64,000 bases of DNA from SZAS-103 sp038316385 (GTDB lineage: Bacteria; Pseudomonadota; Gammaproteobacteria; Xanthomonadales; Xanthomonadaceae): positions 1 through 64,000 of the forward strand of contig JBBQAN010000004.1 of NCBI GenBank assembly GCA_038316385.1, written 5' to 3'. Below are positions 17,844-26,525 of the stretch, piece by piece. Every line of letters begins with the position of its first letter. Position 1 is the stretch's first letter. A program made the translations under genes and the position numbers. The notes under the pieces are model-generated. The model saw only the letters and a list, made by a program, of their open reading frames with translations. It was not told where the DNA came from and did not search any database.

Positions 17844-18911
17844 ATGCCCATCACTCCACGCGAAGCGTTGCAGCGCACGATCGAGCATCGCGAGATTTTC
17901 TTCGACGAGATGGTCGATCTGATGCGGCAGATCATGCGCGGCGAAGTCTCGCCGGTAATGACCGCGGCGATCCTCACCGGTTTGCGCGTGAAGAAGGAGA
18001 CCGTCGATGAGATCGCCGGTGCAGCGCAAGTCATGCGCGAGTTTTCGACGAAGGTCGCGATGTCCGCTACCGAATCTGGCGGCACGCCTCACGCAGACGG
18101 CAACCGACACCTGGTCGATATTGTCGGCACCGGCGGCGATGGCGCGAACACCTTCAATATTTCCACCGCCGCGATGTTCGTCGTCGCGGCGGCAGGTGCG
18201 AAAGTCGCCAAGCATGGCAACCGCAGCGTGTCATCGAACTGCGGCAGCGCCGATGTGCTTGAAGCGCTCGGCGCGGAAATCGAACTTGCACCTGTGCAAG
18301 TTGCGCGATGCCTCGCCGAAACAGGACTCGCGTTCATGTACGCGCCGAACCATCATCCGGCGATGAAAAACGTCGCCGCAGTGCGCCGCGAAATGGGTGT
18401 GCGCACGTTGTTCAACATCCTCGGGCCGCTGACCAATCCGGCTGGCGCGCCGAACATCCTGATGGGCGTATTCCATGCGGATCTCGTCGGCATCCAGGCG
18501 CGCGTATTGCAGCGGCTTGGCGCGCGTCACGCGCTGGTGGTTTGGGGCCGCGACGGCATGGACGAGATCACGCTGGGGGCCGCCACCGTGGTGGCAGAGT
18601 TGCGCGACGGAGTCGTGCGCGAATACGAAATCCATCCCGAGGATTTCGGTATCACGATGGCCGCCAGCCGCAATCTCCGCGTCAACGATGCCGCCGAATC
18701 CAAGGCGATGCTGCTCGATGCGTTGGCCGACCGACCCGGGTTGCCGCGCGAAATCGTCGCGCTCAATGCTGGCGCGGCACTGTACGCGGCCGATGTCGCG
18801 GCGAGCATCGCCGATGGCATCGCGCTCGCACGCCGAACGCTCGCCAGCGGCGCGGCGCGTGCGAAACTCGACGAATTCGTGCAGGCGACCCAGAGATTGG
18901 CGGACGGTTGA
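17844..18911 (+). CDS. trpD: Anthranilate phosphoribosyltransferase
   Basis: 355 aa. It joins anthranilate to PRPP. The glycine-rich PRPP loop appears as VGTGGDGANTFNIST, with KHGNRSVSSNCGSADVLEALG and the FNILGPLTNPA segment conserved. The ATG lies two bases after the trpG stop, so the two are cotranscribed. An insertion-like stretch near residues 70-90 (AMSATESGGTPHADG) is slightly longer than in E. coli-type enzymes but common in this group. Confidence 0.97.
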   Translation: MPITPREALQRTIEHREIFFDEMVDLMRQIMRGEVSPVMTAAILTGLRVKKETVDEIAGAAQVMREFSTKVAMSATESGGTPHADGNRHLVDIVGTGGDGANTFNISTAAMFVVAAAGAKVAKHGNRSVSSNCGSADVLEALGAEIELAPVQVARCLAETGLAFMYAPNHHPAMKNVAAVRREMGVRTLFNILGPLTNPAGAPNILMGVFHADLVGIQARVLQRLGARHALVVWGRDGMDEITLGAATVVAELRDGVVREYEIHPEDFGITMAASRNLRVNDAAESKAMLLDALADRPGLPREIVALNAGAALYAADVAASIADGIALARRTLASGAARAKLDEFVQATQRLADG

Positions 18912-18958
18912 GCAGCAAACAATCAGTTGCGTAACAAACTATCCTTCGAGACGACGAC

Positions 18959-19306
18959 ATGACTATGACCGCTTTCGCAAGTACGCCCGAACCGCCGTAC
19001 TACGCGGTAATTTTTTCATCGCAGCGCGGCGACGAAGGCGGACTGGCGTATTACGAAGCGTCGCTGCGGATGTTCGAACTAGCCGCGCTGCAACCCGGAT
19101 TTCTCGGCGTGGAAACCGCACGCGGCCCCGACGGCTTCGGCATCACCGTGAGTTACTGGGAAAGCGAGGCCGCGATTGCCGCATGGAAGCATGATGCCGA
19201 GCACACCGAGGTGCGCAAGCGTGGCCGACTCGAGTGGTACGACCATTTCGAGATTCGCGTTGCGAAGGTCGAACGCGCCTATGCCGGCCCGCGCGCGGAT
19301 CGCTGA
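18959..19306 (+). CDS. Antibiotic biosynthesis monooxygenase (ABM) domain protein
   Basis: 115 aa small ferredoxin-like protein of the ABM superfamily. The region YYAVIFSSQRGDEGG...QPGFLGVETARG...GITVSYWESEAAIAAWK is the usual ABM strand-helix pattern, and the AEH after the second helix is typical. It sits inside the trp operon between trpD and trpC and its last base overlaps the trpC ATG, so it is translated with trpC. A similar gene occurs at this place in other Xanthomonadales. Its role is not established; haem-degrading or quinol-oxidising activity is known for some relatives. Confidence 0.88.
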   Translation: MTMTAFASTPEPPYYAVIFSSQRGDEGGLAYYEASLRMFELAALQPGFLGVETARGPDGFGITVSYWESEAAIAAWKHDAEHTEVRKRGRLEWYDHFEIRVAKVERAYAGPRADR

Positions 19307-20160
19307 TGTCCGGGAATCCGCAGTCCGACATCCTGCGCCAGATCCTTGCGCGCAAGATCGAGGAAATCAGCGAGCGTTCTGCGCACGTTGGATTGAGCGA
19401 GTTGTCTGCGCGCTGCGCCGACTTGCCGCAGGCGCGCGGCTTTGCCGTTGCAATCGAAAAAACCATCGCGCGCGGCGACGCGGCGGTAATCGCCGAGATC
19501 AAAAAGGCCAGTCCAAGCAAGGGCGTGATCCGCGCGAACTTCGACCCGGCTGCGATCGCGCGCAGTTATGCAGCCGGTGGCGCGACATGTCTGTCGGTGC
19601 TGACCGACGTGGATTTCTTCCAGGGCGCCGATGCGTATCTGCAACAGGCGCGCGCAACTTGCTCTTTGCCGGTGCTGCGCAAGGATTTTGTGATCGATCC
19701 ATACCAGGTGTACGAAGCGCGCGCGCTTGGCGCGGATTGCATCCTGCTGATCGTTGCTGCGCTCGATGATGCAGCGTTGCAGGATTTGTCGCTGCTTGCG
19801 GCGGAGCTTGGCATGGATACGTTGATCGAGGCGCACGACGGCGATGAGCTTGAGCGCGCGCTGCAAATACCATCGCGCAAAGTCACGTCAAGTTTGAATA
19901 GTTCTTCACGAATGCAACCTTCGCATATCCTTGGAATCAACAACCGCAGCCTGTGCACGTTCGCGGTCTCGCTGGATACCACTCTCGCATTGCGCGGTCG
20001 TGTACCTGCCGACCGTGCGCTGGTCACTGAAAGCGGCATCGCCACGCCGGCCGATGTCGCACGCATGCGCGCAGTCGGAGTGCAGGCGTTCCTGGTCGGT
20101 GAAACCTTCATGCGCGCCGACGACCCAGGCGCGGAGTTGCGTCGATTGTTCGGATCGTGA
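19306..20160 (+). CDS. trpC: Indole-3-glycerol phosphate synthase (with unusual loop insertion)
   Basis: 284 aa monofunctional TIM barrel making indole-3-glycerol phosphate. Core motifs are intact: EIKKASPSKGVI (catalytic Glu and Lys), LRKDFVIDPYQVYEARALGAD, IEAHD, GINNRSL and TESGIATPADV. Its ATG overlaps the preceding stop (TGATG). About 17 extra residues (190-206, Ser/Arg/Lys-rich) are inserted between ERALQIP and ILGINNR, just before the catalytic Asn. They are encoded by DNA of 45% G+C with codons such as TCA, AGT and CGA that are rare in the rest of the gene. The frame is kept. Confidence 0.95.
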   Translation: MSGNPQSDILRQILARKIEEISERSAHVGLSELSARCADLPQARGFAVAIEKTIARGDAAVIAEIKKASPSKGVIRANFDPAAIARSYAAGGATCLSVLTDVDFFQGADAYLQQARATCSLPVLRKDFVIDPYQVYEARALGADCILLIVAALDDAALQDLSLLAAELGMDTLIEAHDGDELERALQIPSRKVTSSLNSSSRMQPSHILGINNRSLCTFAVSLDTTLALRGRVPADRALVTESGIATPADVARMRAVGVQAFLVGETFMRADDPGAELRRLFGS

Positions 20161-20193
20161 TTGCGGCGCAAAACCTGGCCACGGTGCCAAGGA

Positions 20194-21591
20194 TTACAAA
20201 TTCCGTCGCGCCGGAATCAACAGGTTGCCGAATAACACTCCGGCGACCAGCGCGACCAGTACCGTCAACACCGCGACCGCGGTATTCAATCCCATGATCA
20301 GGTCGCGTTGAAGCACGAACGTCAGGCTGCGGAAACTCACGCTGCCGGGCACCAATAACACGATGCCGGGCACCCGCACGAGCGCACCCGGGCGATTACT
20401 CAAGCGCGCATAGGCATTGCTCGCCGCGCTGATCACCATGCTTCCGAAGAACACGCCGGCATCGTTGCCGAGTGCCGCGCCGGTCCAGCGCGTCACCCCA
20501 TAACCGAGCCATGCCGAAGCCATCACGATCGGATAATCGCGACGATCGGTGCGAAATAGCACCGCGAACGCATACGACGCGACCAGCAGTCCAAGCCATT
20601 CAATCCACGCCGGCCCCTGGTTGCCGATTGCTTCGTGCGGATGCCAGCCGAGCAACTTCACGAACTGCATCGCTGCGACCGTGCCGAAGGTCAGTTTCAG
20701 CAGAACCGCAAGCGCGCCGCCGAAACGCGCGGTGCCGGACACCAGATGCCGGCTCGATAATTCGGACACCGCATTGGCCAACATCATGCCCGGCATCAGC
20801 ATGATGATCGAAGCGATCACCACCGTTCTCGTCGCCAGCGGAAACAGGAACGTCGCGACAACTGCCGCAAGGAAAGTGGCGACCAACGCCGCGATCGCTT
20901 CCTCGGCTTCCTGTACGCGCGGTCGGCGCAAACCGGCAGCGTGCAGTATGCCGATCAAGAAGCCGATGCTCCCGGAAGTGAAAATATCGGCCCAACTGCT
21001 GCGCAATAGCCCGGCCACCGAGGCGGCGGACAGCCCGTAACTTAAAATCTCCAACGCGCGCGCGCGTCGCCCCGGCGGGCGATCCAGCGCGTGCAGAGCA
21101 ATCGATCCCGCAGCCACATCGCTGCGCCCGGCCAGCACGTCTTCGGCGATCGCATCGGCCGCGCAGAGCTTGCGCAGATCGGTGCTGCCGGGTTCGAGCC
21201 GGATCACCTGGGTGGTTTCAAGACCCGGCGATTCGGCGGCTGCATCCGCCGCATTTGCGAGTCCGGCAACTGCTCCATGCGTTGTCCTGCCTCCGGCATC
21301 CTTGTCGTGGCCTGCGCTCGCGGTACTTGTGACGGGAGCGAAAGCTGAGCCACTACCTTGTGCGTCGGAAAACGACAGGATCATTCCGGTCGGGTTCGAC
21401 CACGGATTGCAGCGCAATCCGAGACTTCGCGCGACTGCGCCGACCGCACCTTCGAGGCGTTGCGCGGTAGTGCCGTAGATATGCAGGCGCGTCGCCAGTT
21501 CGATGACAAAGCCGATACGATCGGTGTAGCTGCGGCGCGCGAACAGATCGTCACGCTCCGTCTGAGCGTGCTCCACAGGATCGGAACTCAT
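20194..21591 (-). CDS. ThrE-like threonine/serine exporter family protein
   Basis: 465 aa membrane protein with both halves of the YjjP/YjjB (DUF1212 plus DUF3815) architecture fused, as in ThrE. The N-terminal soluble part begins RIGFVIELATRLHIYGTTAQRLEGAV and has NPTGMILSF. About ten hydrophobic helices follow from residue ~190 on. A low-complexity Ala/Gly/Thr-rich insertion of about 50 residues splits the N-domain between GMILSFSDAQG and TQVIRLEPG. The ATG at 21591 is the likeliest start; the open frame continues far upstream but looks non-coding. Substrate could be threonine, serine or a dicarboxylate. Confidence 0.85.
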   Translation of the reverse strand: MSSDPVEHAQTERDDLFARRSYTDRIGFVIELATRLHIYGTTAQRLEGAVGAVARSLGLRCNPWSNPTGMILSFSDAQGSGSAFAPVTSTASAGHDKDAGGRTTHGAVAGLANAADAAAESPGLETTQVIRLEPGSTDLRKLCAADAIAEDVLAGRSDVAAGSIALHALDRPPGRRARALEILSYGLSAASVAGLLRSSWADIFTSGSIGFLIGILHAAGLRRPRVQEAEEAIAALVATFLAAVVATFLFPLATRTVVIASIIMLMPGMMLANAVSELSSRHLVSGTARFGGALAVLLKLTFGTVAAMQFVKLLGWHPHEAIGNQGPAWIEWLGLLVASYAFAVLFRTDRRDYPIVMASAWLGYGVTRWTGAALGNDAGVFFGSMVISAASNAYARLSNRPGALVRVPGIVLLVPGSVSFRSLTFVLQRDLIMGLNTAVAVLTVLVALVAGVLFGNLLIPARRNL

Positions 21592-21680
21592 CGGCTCGGA
21601 TTCCGGGTTGCGCGTTGGGCGAGAGGTTGCCGCATGCGCGCAGACTGGATTGGATCGCTGCATCGCGCAAGCGCATTGAC

Positions 21681-21714
21681 GCCGCTGCCGTTGCCGTTGC
21701 CGTTGCCGTTGCCC
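21681..21714. repeat. Hexanucleotide microsatellite (GCCGTT)n
   Basis: One GCCGCT unit is followed by four GCCGTT copies and a GCCC tail. It lies in the divergent intergenic space between the ThrE-like and DMT transporter genes, where copy-number change could alter promoter spacing. Confidence 0.7.
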
Positions 21715-21762
21715 GATCCGTGCCGATGCCGGATCATCGCGGTTTGATTGTTGCGACGGCGC

Positions 21763-22674
21763 ATGCAGATCGGGCTCGGCGAACTCCTCTCGATCGGCAG
21801 CGCAGCAGCCTGGGCTTCGGGCGTGATCCTGTACCGCAAACTCGGCGAATCGCTGCCGCCGCTGACGCTGAATTTCCTGAAAAACCTCATCGTGCTGGCG
21901 GTATTGGCGCCGGTCGTCGCGTGGCTGTACGCCGCGCACCCGCCGCAGATGCCGACTGCACAGATCGCGATCGCGTTGTTGAGCGGCGTGCTTGGGCTCG
22001 CAGTCGCCGACACCCTGTATTTCGCCGCGCTCAATGCCGTCGGCGCCGGACGCATGGGCGTGATCGGCAATTTCTTCAGCCCGTTCGTGGTGACCTTGTC
22101 GTTCGCGTTTCTCGGCGAGCGATTGAACCTGATGCAGGGCCTGGGATTTCTGCTGGTGTCCTCGGGTGTGTTGCTGGTTGCGCGACCTGAAAGCGGCTGG
22201 CGCGGAATCGACGGGGCGGCGCAACGGCGCGGCGCATTGCTTGGTGTGATCGCCGTCGCGCTGATGGCGGTCGGCATCGTACTGGTCAAACGCATTCTCG
22301 AACAACAACCGCTGTTGTGGGTGACCGGCCTGCGGATGCTTGGCGGTCTCGCAGGAATGATCGCAATTGCGACGCTGCGCGGCCAATTGCGCGGCCTTCT
22401 GCCCGGCCGCCGATCGCCGCACGCGCGCAAGCCGCTGCACTGGCCTACACTGGCGCTCGCTGCGCTCGTGGGTCAGGGGCTTTCGATGGTGCTTTGGCTG
22501 GGCGGTTACAAATACACCAAGGCATCGGTTGCTTCGGTCTTGAATGAAACCTCGTCGGTGTTCATCCTTCTATTCGCGGCCCTGTGGCTGCGCGAGCCGC
22601 TCACCCGCCGCAGCGGGATCGGGGTCACGCTGACATTGGCCGGAATCGTGTGCATGCTGACCCAGAGGACTTGA
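21763..22674 (+). CDS. EamA/DMT-superfamily transporter
   Basis: 303 aa with ten predicted membrane helices in two EamA repeats (about residues 5-135 and 155-298). Family traits include AWASGVILYRKLGESLPPLT, the end of repeat 1 at FLGERLNLMQGLGFLLVSSGV, and the end of repeat 2 at LWLREPLTRRSGIGVTLTLAGI. It is probably a metabolite or drug exporter; the substrate is unknown. An ATG 15 bases into the frame is chosen over an upstream TTG. It ends 8 bp before the mlaE-like gene and may be cotranscribed with the lipid transport operon. Confidence 0.87.
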   Translation: MQIGLGELLSIGSAAAWASGVILYRKLGESLPPLTLNFLKNLIVLAVLAPVVAWLYAAHPPQMPTAQIAIALLSGVLGLAVADTLYFAALNAVGAGRMGVIGNFFSPFVVTLSFAFLGERLNLMQGLGFLLVSSGVLLVARPESGWRGIDGAAQRRGALLGVIAVALMAVGIVLVKRILEQQPLLWVTGLRMLGGLAGMIAIATLRGQLRGLLPGRRSPHARKPLHWPTLALAALVGQGLSMVLWLGGYKYTKASVASVLNETSSVFILLFAALWLREPLTRRSGIGVTLTLAGIVCMLTQRT

Positions 22675-22682
22675 AGTAATCG

Positions 22683-23804
22683 ATGAGCGACGCAGCCATC
22701 CCTGATACGCCAACCATTGCCGCCGACTCCGGCCAGCCCGGCACGCTGCGCCTTGGCGGCGCGTGGATCCTCGCGCATGCGCCAGTTCTGGAAGACCTCG
22801 TCGCGCGCGCCGGCACTGCGCGCAGCATCGATGCGACCGGCCTGCAGCGGCTGGATTCAGCCGGCGCAATGTTGCTCAACCGCTTGCTGGGCCGCCTCAA
22901 GCTGGGGAGGGATGCATTGCGGCTGAGCGCGTCGCAACAAGCATTGATGGCCTACATCGATGAAGTCAATGCGACCCCGCCGCCGCACAAGCACAAGGAA
23001 CTCGGTTTTATCCGCGCGATTGGCCGGCTCGGCTTCTCGGTGCAGGACAGCATCAAGGAAATCATCGCCCTGATTGCATTCATGGGGCTGACCCTCAAGG
23101 TGCTGTTGAAAGTGATCACGCGGCCAGCGCGCTGGCGCATCACCCCGACCGTGTTCCACATGGAAACCGTCGGTCTGGATGCGATGCCATTGGTGATGCT
23201 GCTGAGTTTTCTGGTCGGCGCAGTGCTCGCCTTCCTCGGCGCCACGGTATTGCAGAGTTACGGCGCGCAGATCTATGTGGTCGAACTGGTCAGTTATGCG
23301 TTTCTGCGCGAATTCGGTGTGCTGTTGACCGCGATCCTGCTGGCTGGCCGCACCGCAAGCGCGTTCACCGCGCAGATCGGCGCGATGCAGAACCGCGAGG
23401 AGATCGATGCGATCCGCACGCTCGGCCTGGACCCGATCGAACTGTTGGTGATCCCGCGCCTGATCGCACTGCTGATCATGATGCCGCTGCTGGGTTTCGT
23501 CGGCATGTGCGCTGGCATCCTCGGCGGCGCGGTCGTGGGCTGGCTTGCGCTCGACATTCCGCTGGATCTGTATTGGTCGCGCTTGAACCAGACCATCGAG
23601 TTGCGGCACTTCATCGTCGGCATCGTCAAGACGCCGATGTTCGCGACCATCATCGCGCTGATCGGCTGTCTCGAAGGCTTCCAGACCCAAGGCACCGCGC
23701 AATCGGTGGGCGAGCGCACCACTTCAGCAGTCGTGCAATGCATCTCGCTGGTGATCGTGCTCGATGCGATTGCGGCGGTGTTCTTCAAGGAAATCAACCT
23801 GTGA
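22683..23804 (+). CDS. MlaE-family ABC permease with N-terminal STAS domain
   Basis: 373 aa inner-membrane permease of a phospholipid-type MCE transport system. Residues about 18-95 form a STAS-like domain (SIDATGLQRLDSAGAMLLNRLL), comparable with stand-alone MlaB and here fused. The permease follows, with the MlaE signature LREFGVLLTAILLAGRTASAFTAQIG and EEIDAIRTLGLDP. The downstream ATPase gene starts inside its stop (GTGA). It is first of four genes encoding permease, ATPase, MCE protein and lipoprotein. Confidence 0.92.
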   Translation: MSDAAIPDTPTIAADSGQPGTLRLGGAWILAHAPVLEDLVARAGTARSIDATGLQRLDSAGAMLLNRLLGRLKLGRDALRLSASQQALMAYIDEVNATPPPHKHKELGFIRAIGRLGFSVQDSIKEIIALIAFMGLTLKVLLKVITRPARWRITPTVFHMETVGLDAMPLVMLLSFLVGAVLAFLGATVLQSYGAQIYVVELVSYAFLREFGVLLTAILLAGRTASAFTAQIGAMQNREEIDAIRTLGLDPIELLVIPRLIALLIMMPLLGFVGMCAGILGGAVVGWLALDIPLDLYWSRLNQTIELRHFIVGIVKTPMFATIIALIGCLEGFQTQGTAQSVGERTTSAVVQCISLVIVLDAIAAVFFKEINL

Positions 23805-24739
23805 ATCGCGAGCCGGAACTCGACAGGCATGTGTCTGCTGGCGATGCCGGTGAAAAGAAGCCGATCGAGCACATGCCGTTGGAAGAAGCGCGAATTCCTC
23901 ATCCGGACATGCCGACTGCAGACGACGAGCCCGGTTACCGTCCCGAAGTCGGCTCCGACCAAGATTTGGCGATCAGCGTACGCGGTTTGTGCAATCAGTT
24001 CGGCGAGCAGATCGTCCACGAGAACCTGGATTTGGATGTACGTCGCGGCGAAATCCTCGGTGTGGTCGGCGGGTCCGGCACCGGCAAGTCGGTGCTGATG
24101 CGCTCGATCCTCGGGCTTAACAAGCCATCGGCCGGCACTATCAGCGTGTTCGGCACCGATGCCTTGAGCGAAGACGATGCGGTCCGTCATCGCATCGAAC
24201 TGCGCAGCGGAGTGCTGTTCCAGGACGGCGCGTTGTTCTCGTCGTTGACCGTCGCCGAAAACGTCGCGTTGCCGCTGAAGGAGCACCACGAGGAAATCGA
24301 CGAGGATCTGCGCGATCAACTCGTGCGACTCAAGATCCGTCTGGCCGGTTTGCCGGATGAGGCAGCCGACAAGCTGCCAGCGCAATTGTCGGGCGGCATG
24401 CGCAAGCGCGCCGGACTTGCGCGCGCGTTGTCGCTGGACCCGGATCTGCTGTTTCTCGACGAACCCACCGCCGGCCTCGATCCGATCGGCGCGGCTGCGT
24501 TTGACCAACTGATCCTGACCCTGCAACAGGCATTGGGCTTTACCGTGTTCCTGATTACCCATGATCTGGATACGCTGTACGCGATCTGCAACCGCATCGC
24601 GGTTCTGGCCGACAAGCGCGTGCTGATCAATGCGCCGATCGAACAGGTCGAACAGTTCGATCATCCGTGGGTGCAGGAATATTTCCACGGCCCGCGCGGG
24701 CGCGCCGCGCAGAAATCGAAGCAGGGGCATGGCGCGTGA
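23801..24739 (+). CDS. ABC transporter ATP-binding protein (MlaF-like)
   Basis: 312 aa. It energises the MlaE-type permease. Walker A GGSGTGKSVL, signature LSGGMRKRAGLARAL, Walker B LLFLDEPTAGLD and H-loop ITHD are present. A GTG start overlapping the permease stop, with AAGGA eight bases before, is chosen; this gives an N-terminal extension of about 60 polar residues ahead of the ABC domain, longer than E. coli MlaF. An internal ATG could remove part of it. The C-terminal tail (EYFHGPRGR) is like MlaF tails that contact the second subunit. Confidence 0.92.
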   Translation: MNREPELDRHVSAGDAGEKKPIEHMPLEEARIPHPDMPTADDEPGYRPEVGSDQDLAISVRGLCNQFGEQIVHENLDLDVRRGEILGVVGGSGTGKSVLMRSILGLNKPSAGTISVFGTDALSEDDAVRHRIELRSGVLFQDGALFSSLTVAENVALPLKEHHEEIDEDLRDQLVRLKIRLAGLPDEAADKLPAQLSGGMRKRAGLARALSLDPDLLFLDEPTAGLDPIGAAAFDQLILTLQQALGFTVFLITHDLDTLYAICNRIAVLADKRVLINAPIEQVEQFDHPWVQEYFHGPRGRAAQKSKQGHGA

Positions 24740-24806
24740 ATACCGCAAAAAAACGCGTTTTCTGTAACATCCGCACCGAGCGGACCGCACAGCCGATCCA
24801 GGAGTT

Positions 24807-25763
24807 ATGACGGTGGAAACCAAGGCAAATCATGTTCTCATCGGCCTGTTCACCCTCGGGGTGATCGCGGCGATCCTGTTGTTTATCCTGTGGGCGTCGA
24901 AGTATTCGTCGCAGGGTACGTTCCATGAATACGACATCGTGTTCAAGGAATCGGTGACCGGGCTGTCGGTCGGCGGCGTCGTGCAGTACAACGGCATCGA
25001 AGTCGGCAATGTGCGGGACCTGAAGCTCTCGCCAGGGGACGCGCGCCAGGTGATCGCACGAGTGCGGGTAAAGGCCAATACGCCGATCAAGATCGACACC
25101 AAGGCCGAACTCGCGTTGCAAAGCCTCGCGACCGGCGTGGCCTTCATCCAGTTTTCCGGTGGCAAGCCGAACAGCCCTCTGCTGGTGCAGACCGATCGCG
25201 ACCATGTGCCGGTGATCGTCGCCCAGGAGTCGGCGTTCCAGAAACTGCTGAATTCCTCCGAGGGCATCGCGCAAACCGCGACTGACGTGCTCGATCACAT
25301 CAACCGCATCCTCAGCGAAGAGAATGCAAAACGCATCAGCGCGGCGCTCGCGAACGTCCAGGCGATCACCGATACGGTAGCCGGGGAGCGTGGGGACATC
25401 GTTACGCTGATCAAATCGGCGAACGAAGCCTCCGAGCATCTCAACCGCACCCTCGCCACCGCCCAAAAAACCATGGGCACGGTCGATCAGTCGCTCAACA
25501 AGAAATTGCCGGAAATGGTGGATCACTTGAATCGCTCGCTCGCACAGCTCGATTCATTCACCAAGAATGCCGACGGCATGATCAAGGACAATCGTGGCGC
25601 GATCGACAATTTCGCAAACCAGGGCCTTGCCCAACTCGGCCCGACCCTGGCGCAGATGCGGCAGGTGCTGCGCGAGGTCAATCGCCTGACCTCGCAATTG
25701 CAGGAAAATCCCGCCGGCTATCTGTTGGGCCGCACCAAACCGCAGGAGTTCGAACCGAAATGA
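24807..25763 (+). CDS. MCE/MlaD-family lipid-binding protein
   Basis: 318 aa. It has one N-terminal membrane anchor (LIGLFTLGVIAAILLFILWAS, residues about 11-31) and a single MCE domain (about 39-117, with VTGLSVGGVVQYNGIEVGNV). A long helical region follows, rich in Asn, Leu and Ala, able to make a periplasmic tube or stalk as in longer MCE proteins. CAGGAG precedes the ATG. Its stop overlaps the next start (ATGA). It is the substrate-binding and channel component of the operon. Confidence 0.92.
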   Translation: MTVETKANHVLIGLFTLGVIAAILLFILWASKYSSQGTFHEYDIVFKESVTGLSVGGVVQYNGIEVGNVRDLKLSPGDARQVIARVRVKANTPIKIDTKAELALQSLATGVAFIQFSGGKPNSPLLVQTDRDHVPVIVAQESAFQKLLNSSEGIAQTATDVLDHINRILSEENAKRISAALANVQAITDTVAGERGDIVTLIKSANEASEHLNRTLATAQKTMGTVDQSLNKKLPEMVDHLNRSLAQLDSFTKNADGMIKDNRGAIDNFANQGLAQLGPTLAQMRQVLREVNRLTSQLQENPAGYLLGRTKPQEFEPK

Positions 25764-26419
25764 GCGCGCCTCGCAATCCCGTCGCCCACACCCTCGTTGC
25801 GATCGCGTTGATGCTGCCATTGTTCGGCTGCAGCGTGTTGCTTCCGAAAAACGAACCGCAGCAGATCATCACGCCGCAGGTGCATGTCGCGCCCGATCCG
25901 GCGTGGCCGAAGGTCGCTTGGCAACTCGCGGTTGCGCGGCCGAACGCGAACGACATGCTCGATTCGCGGCGCATGGCGGTCATCCCATCGCCGGGCCAGA
26001 TCCAGGTTTACAAGGGCGTGTCCTGGGACGACACCGTTCCGAACGTCTTGCAGGACGCCGTGGTGAACGCATTCGAGGACTCGGGCAAGATCCTCGGGGT
26101 CGCCCATCAAACCAGCGGTCTGCGCACCGACTTCGCGCTGCAATTGGACATCCGCGATTATCAAGCGGTGTATCGGGATGCCGCCACGCCGCCGGAAGTG
26201 ACTCTGGTGATCAATGCCAAATTGATCGACTACACCACCACCCGCGCCGTCGCCAGCCGCACCTTTCGGCAGACCGTGCCCGCATCCGGCACTGCCGTAC
26301 CTGCAGTTGCGCAGGCGTTCGATACCGCGTTGAGCGCGTTCGCGCACGATGTGGTGGGCTGGAGCTTGAGCAGCGGCGAGGAAGCGCGATCGCACGCAGC
26401 CGCAGCCTTAAAACGCTGA
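25760..26419 (+). CDS. ABC-type transport auxiliary lipoprotein (PqiC-like)
   Basis: 219 aa. The N-terminal lipoprotein signal ends in LFGC (Cys about 24). The remainder shows the pattern of the PqiC/DUF330 family: WQLAVARPNANDMLDSRRMAVIPSPGQIQVYKGVSWDDTVPNVLQDAV, then an alternating strand-helix region. It probably sits in the outer membrane and receives the MCE tube. It overlaps the MCE gene by four bases and closes the operon. Confidence 0.88.
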   Translation: MSAPRNPVAHTLVAIALMLPLFGCSVLLPKNEPQQIITPQVHVAPDPAWPKVAWQLAVARPNANDMLDSRRMAVIPSPGQIQVYKGVSWDDTVPNVLQDAVVNAFEDSGKILGVAHQTSGLRTDFALQLDIRDYQAVYRDAATPPEVTLVINAKLIDYTTTRAVASRTFRQTVPASGTAVPAVAQAFDTALSAFAHDVVGWSLSSGEEARSHAAAALKR

Positions 26420-26525
26420 AACGACTCCGCCACTTGGATACAGTGGGGCGAGGCGACGCGCACAACGCATGCGTGGTGTGATCGCATCACGGCGAGAATC
26501 ATCGACCGGAAATTCGTGCGCGTGA

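Noticed and set aside
21681..21714. Tandem repeats as a CRISPR array
   Set aside because: Units are 6 bp without spacers; this is a microsatellite. The 7-bp array at 56392 is rejected for the same reason.
21592..22440. N-terminal extension of the ThrE-like protein by 283 codons
   Set aside because: The extension is antisense to the DMT transporter gene and is Gln/Arg/His-rich without family features; the exporter homology starts at 21591.
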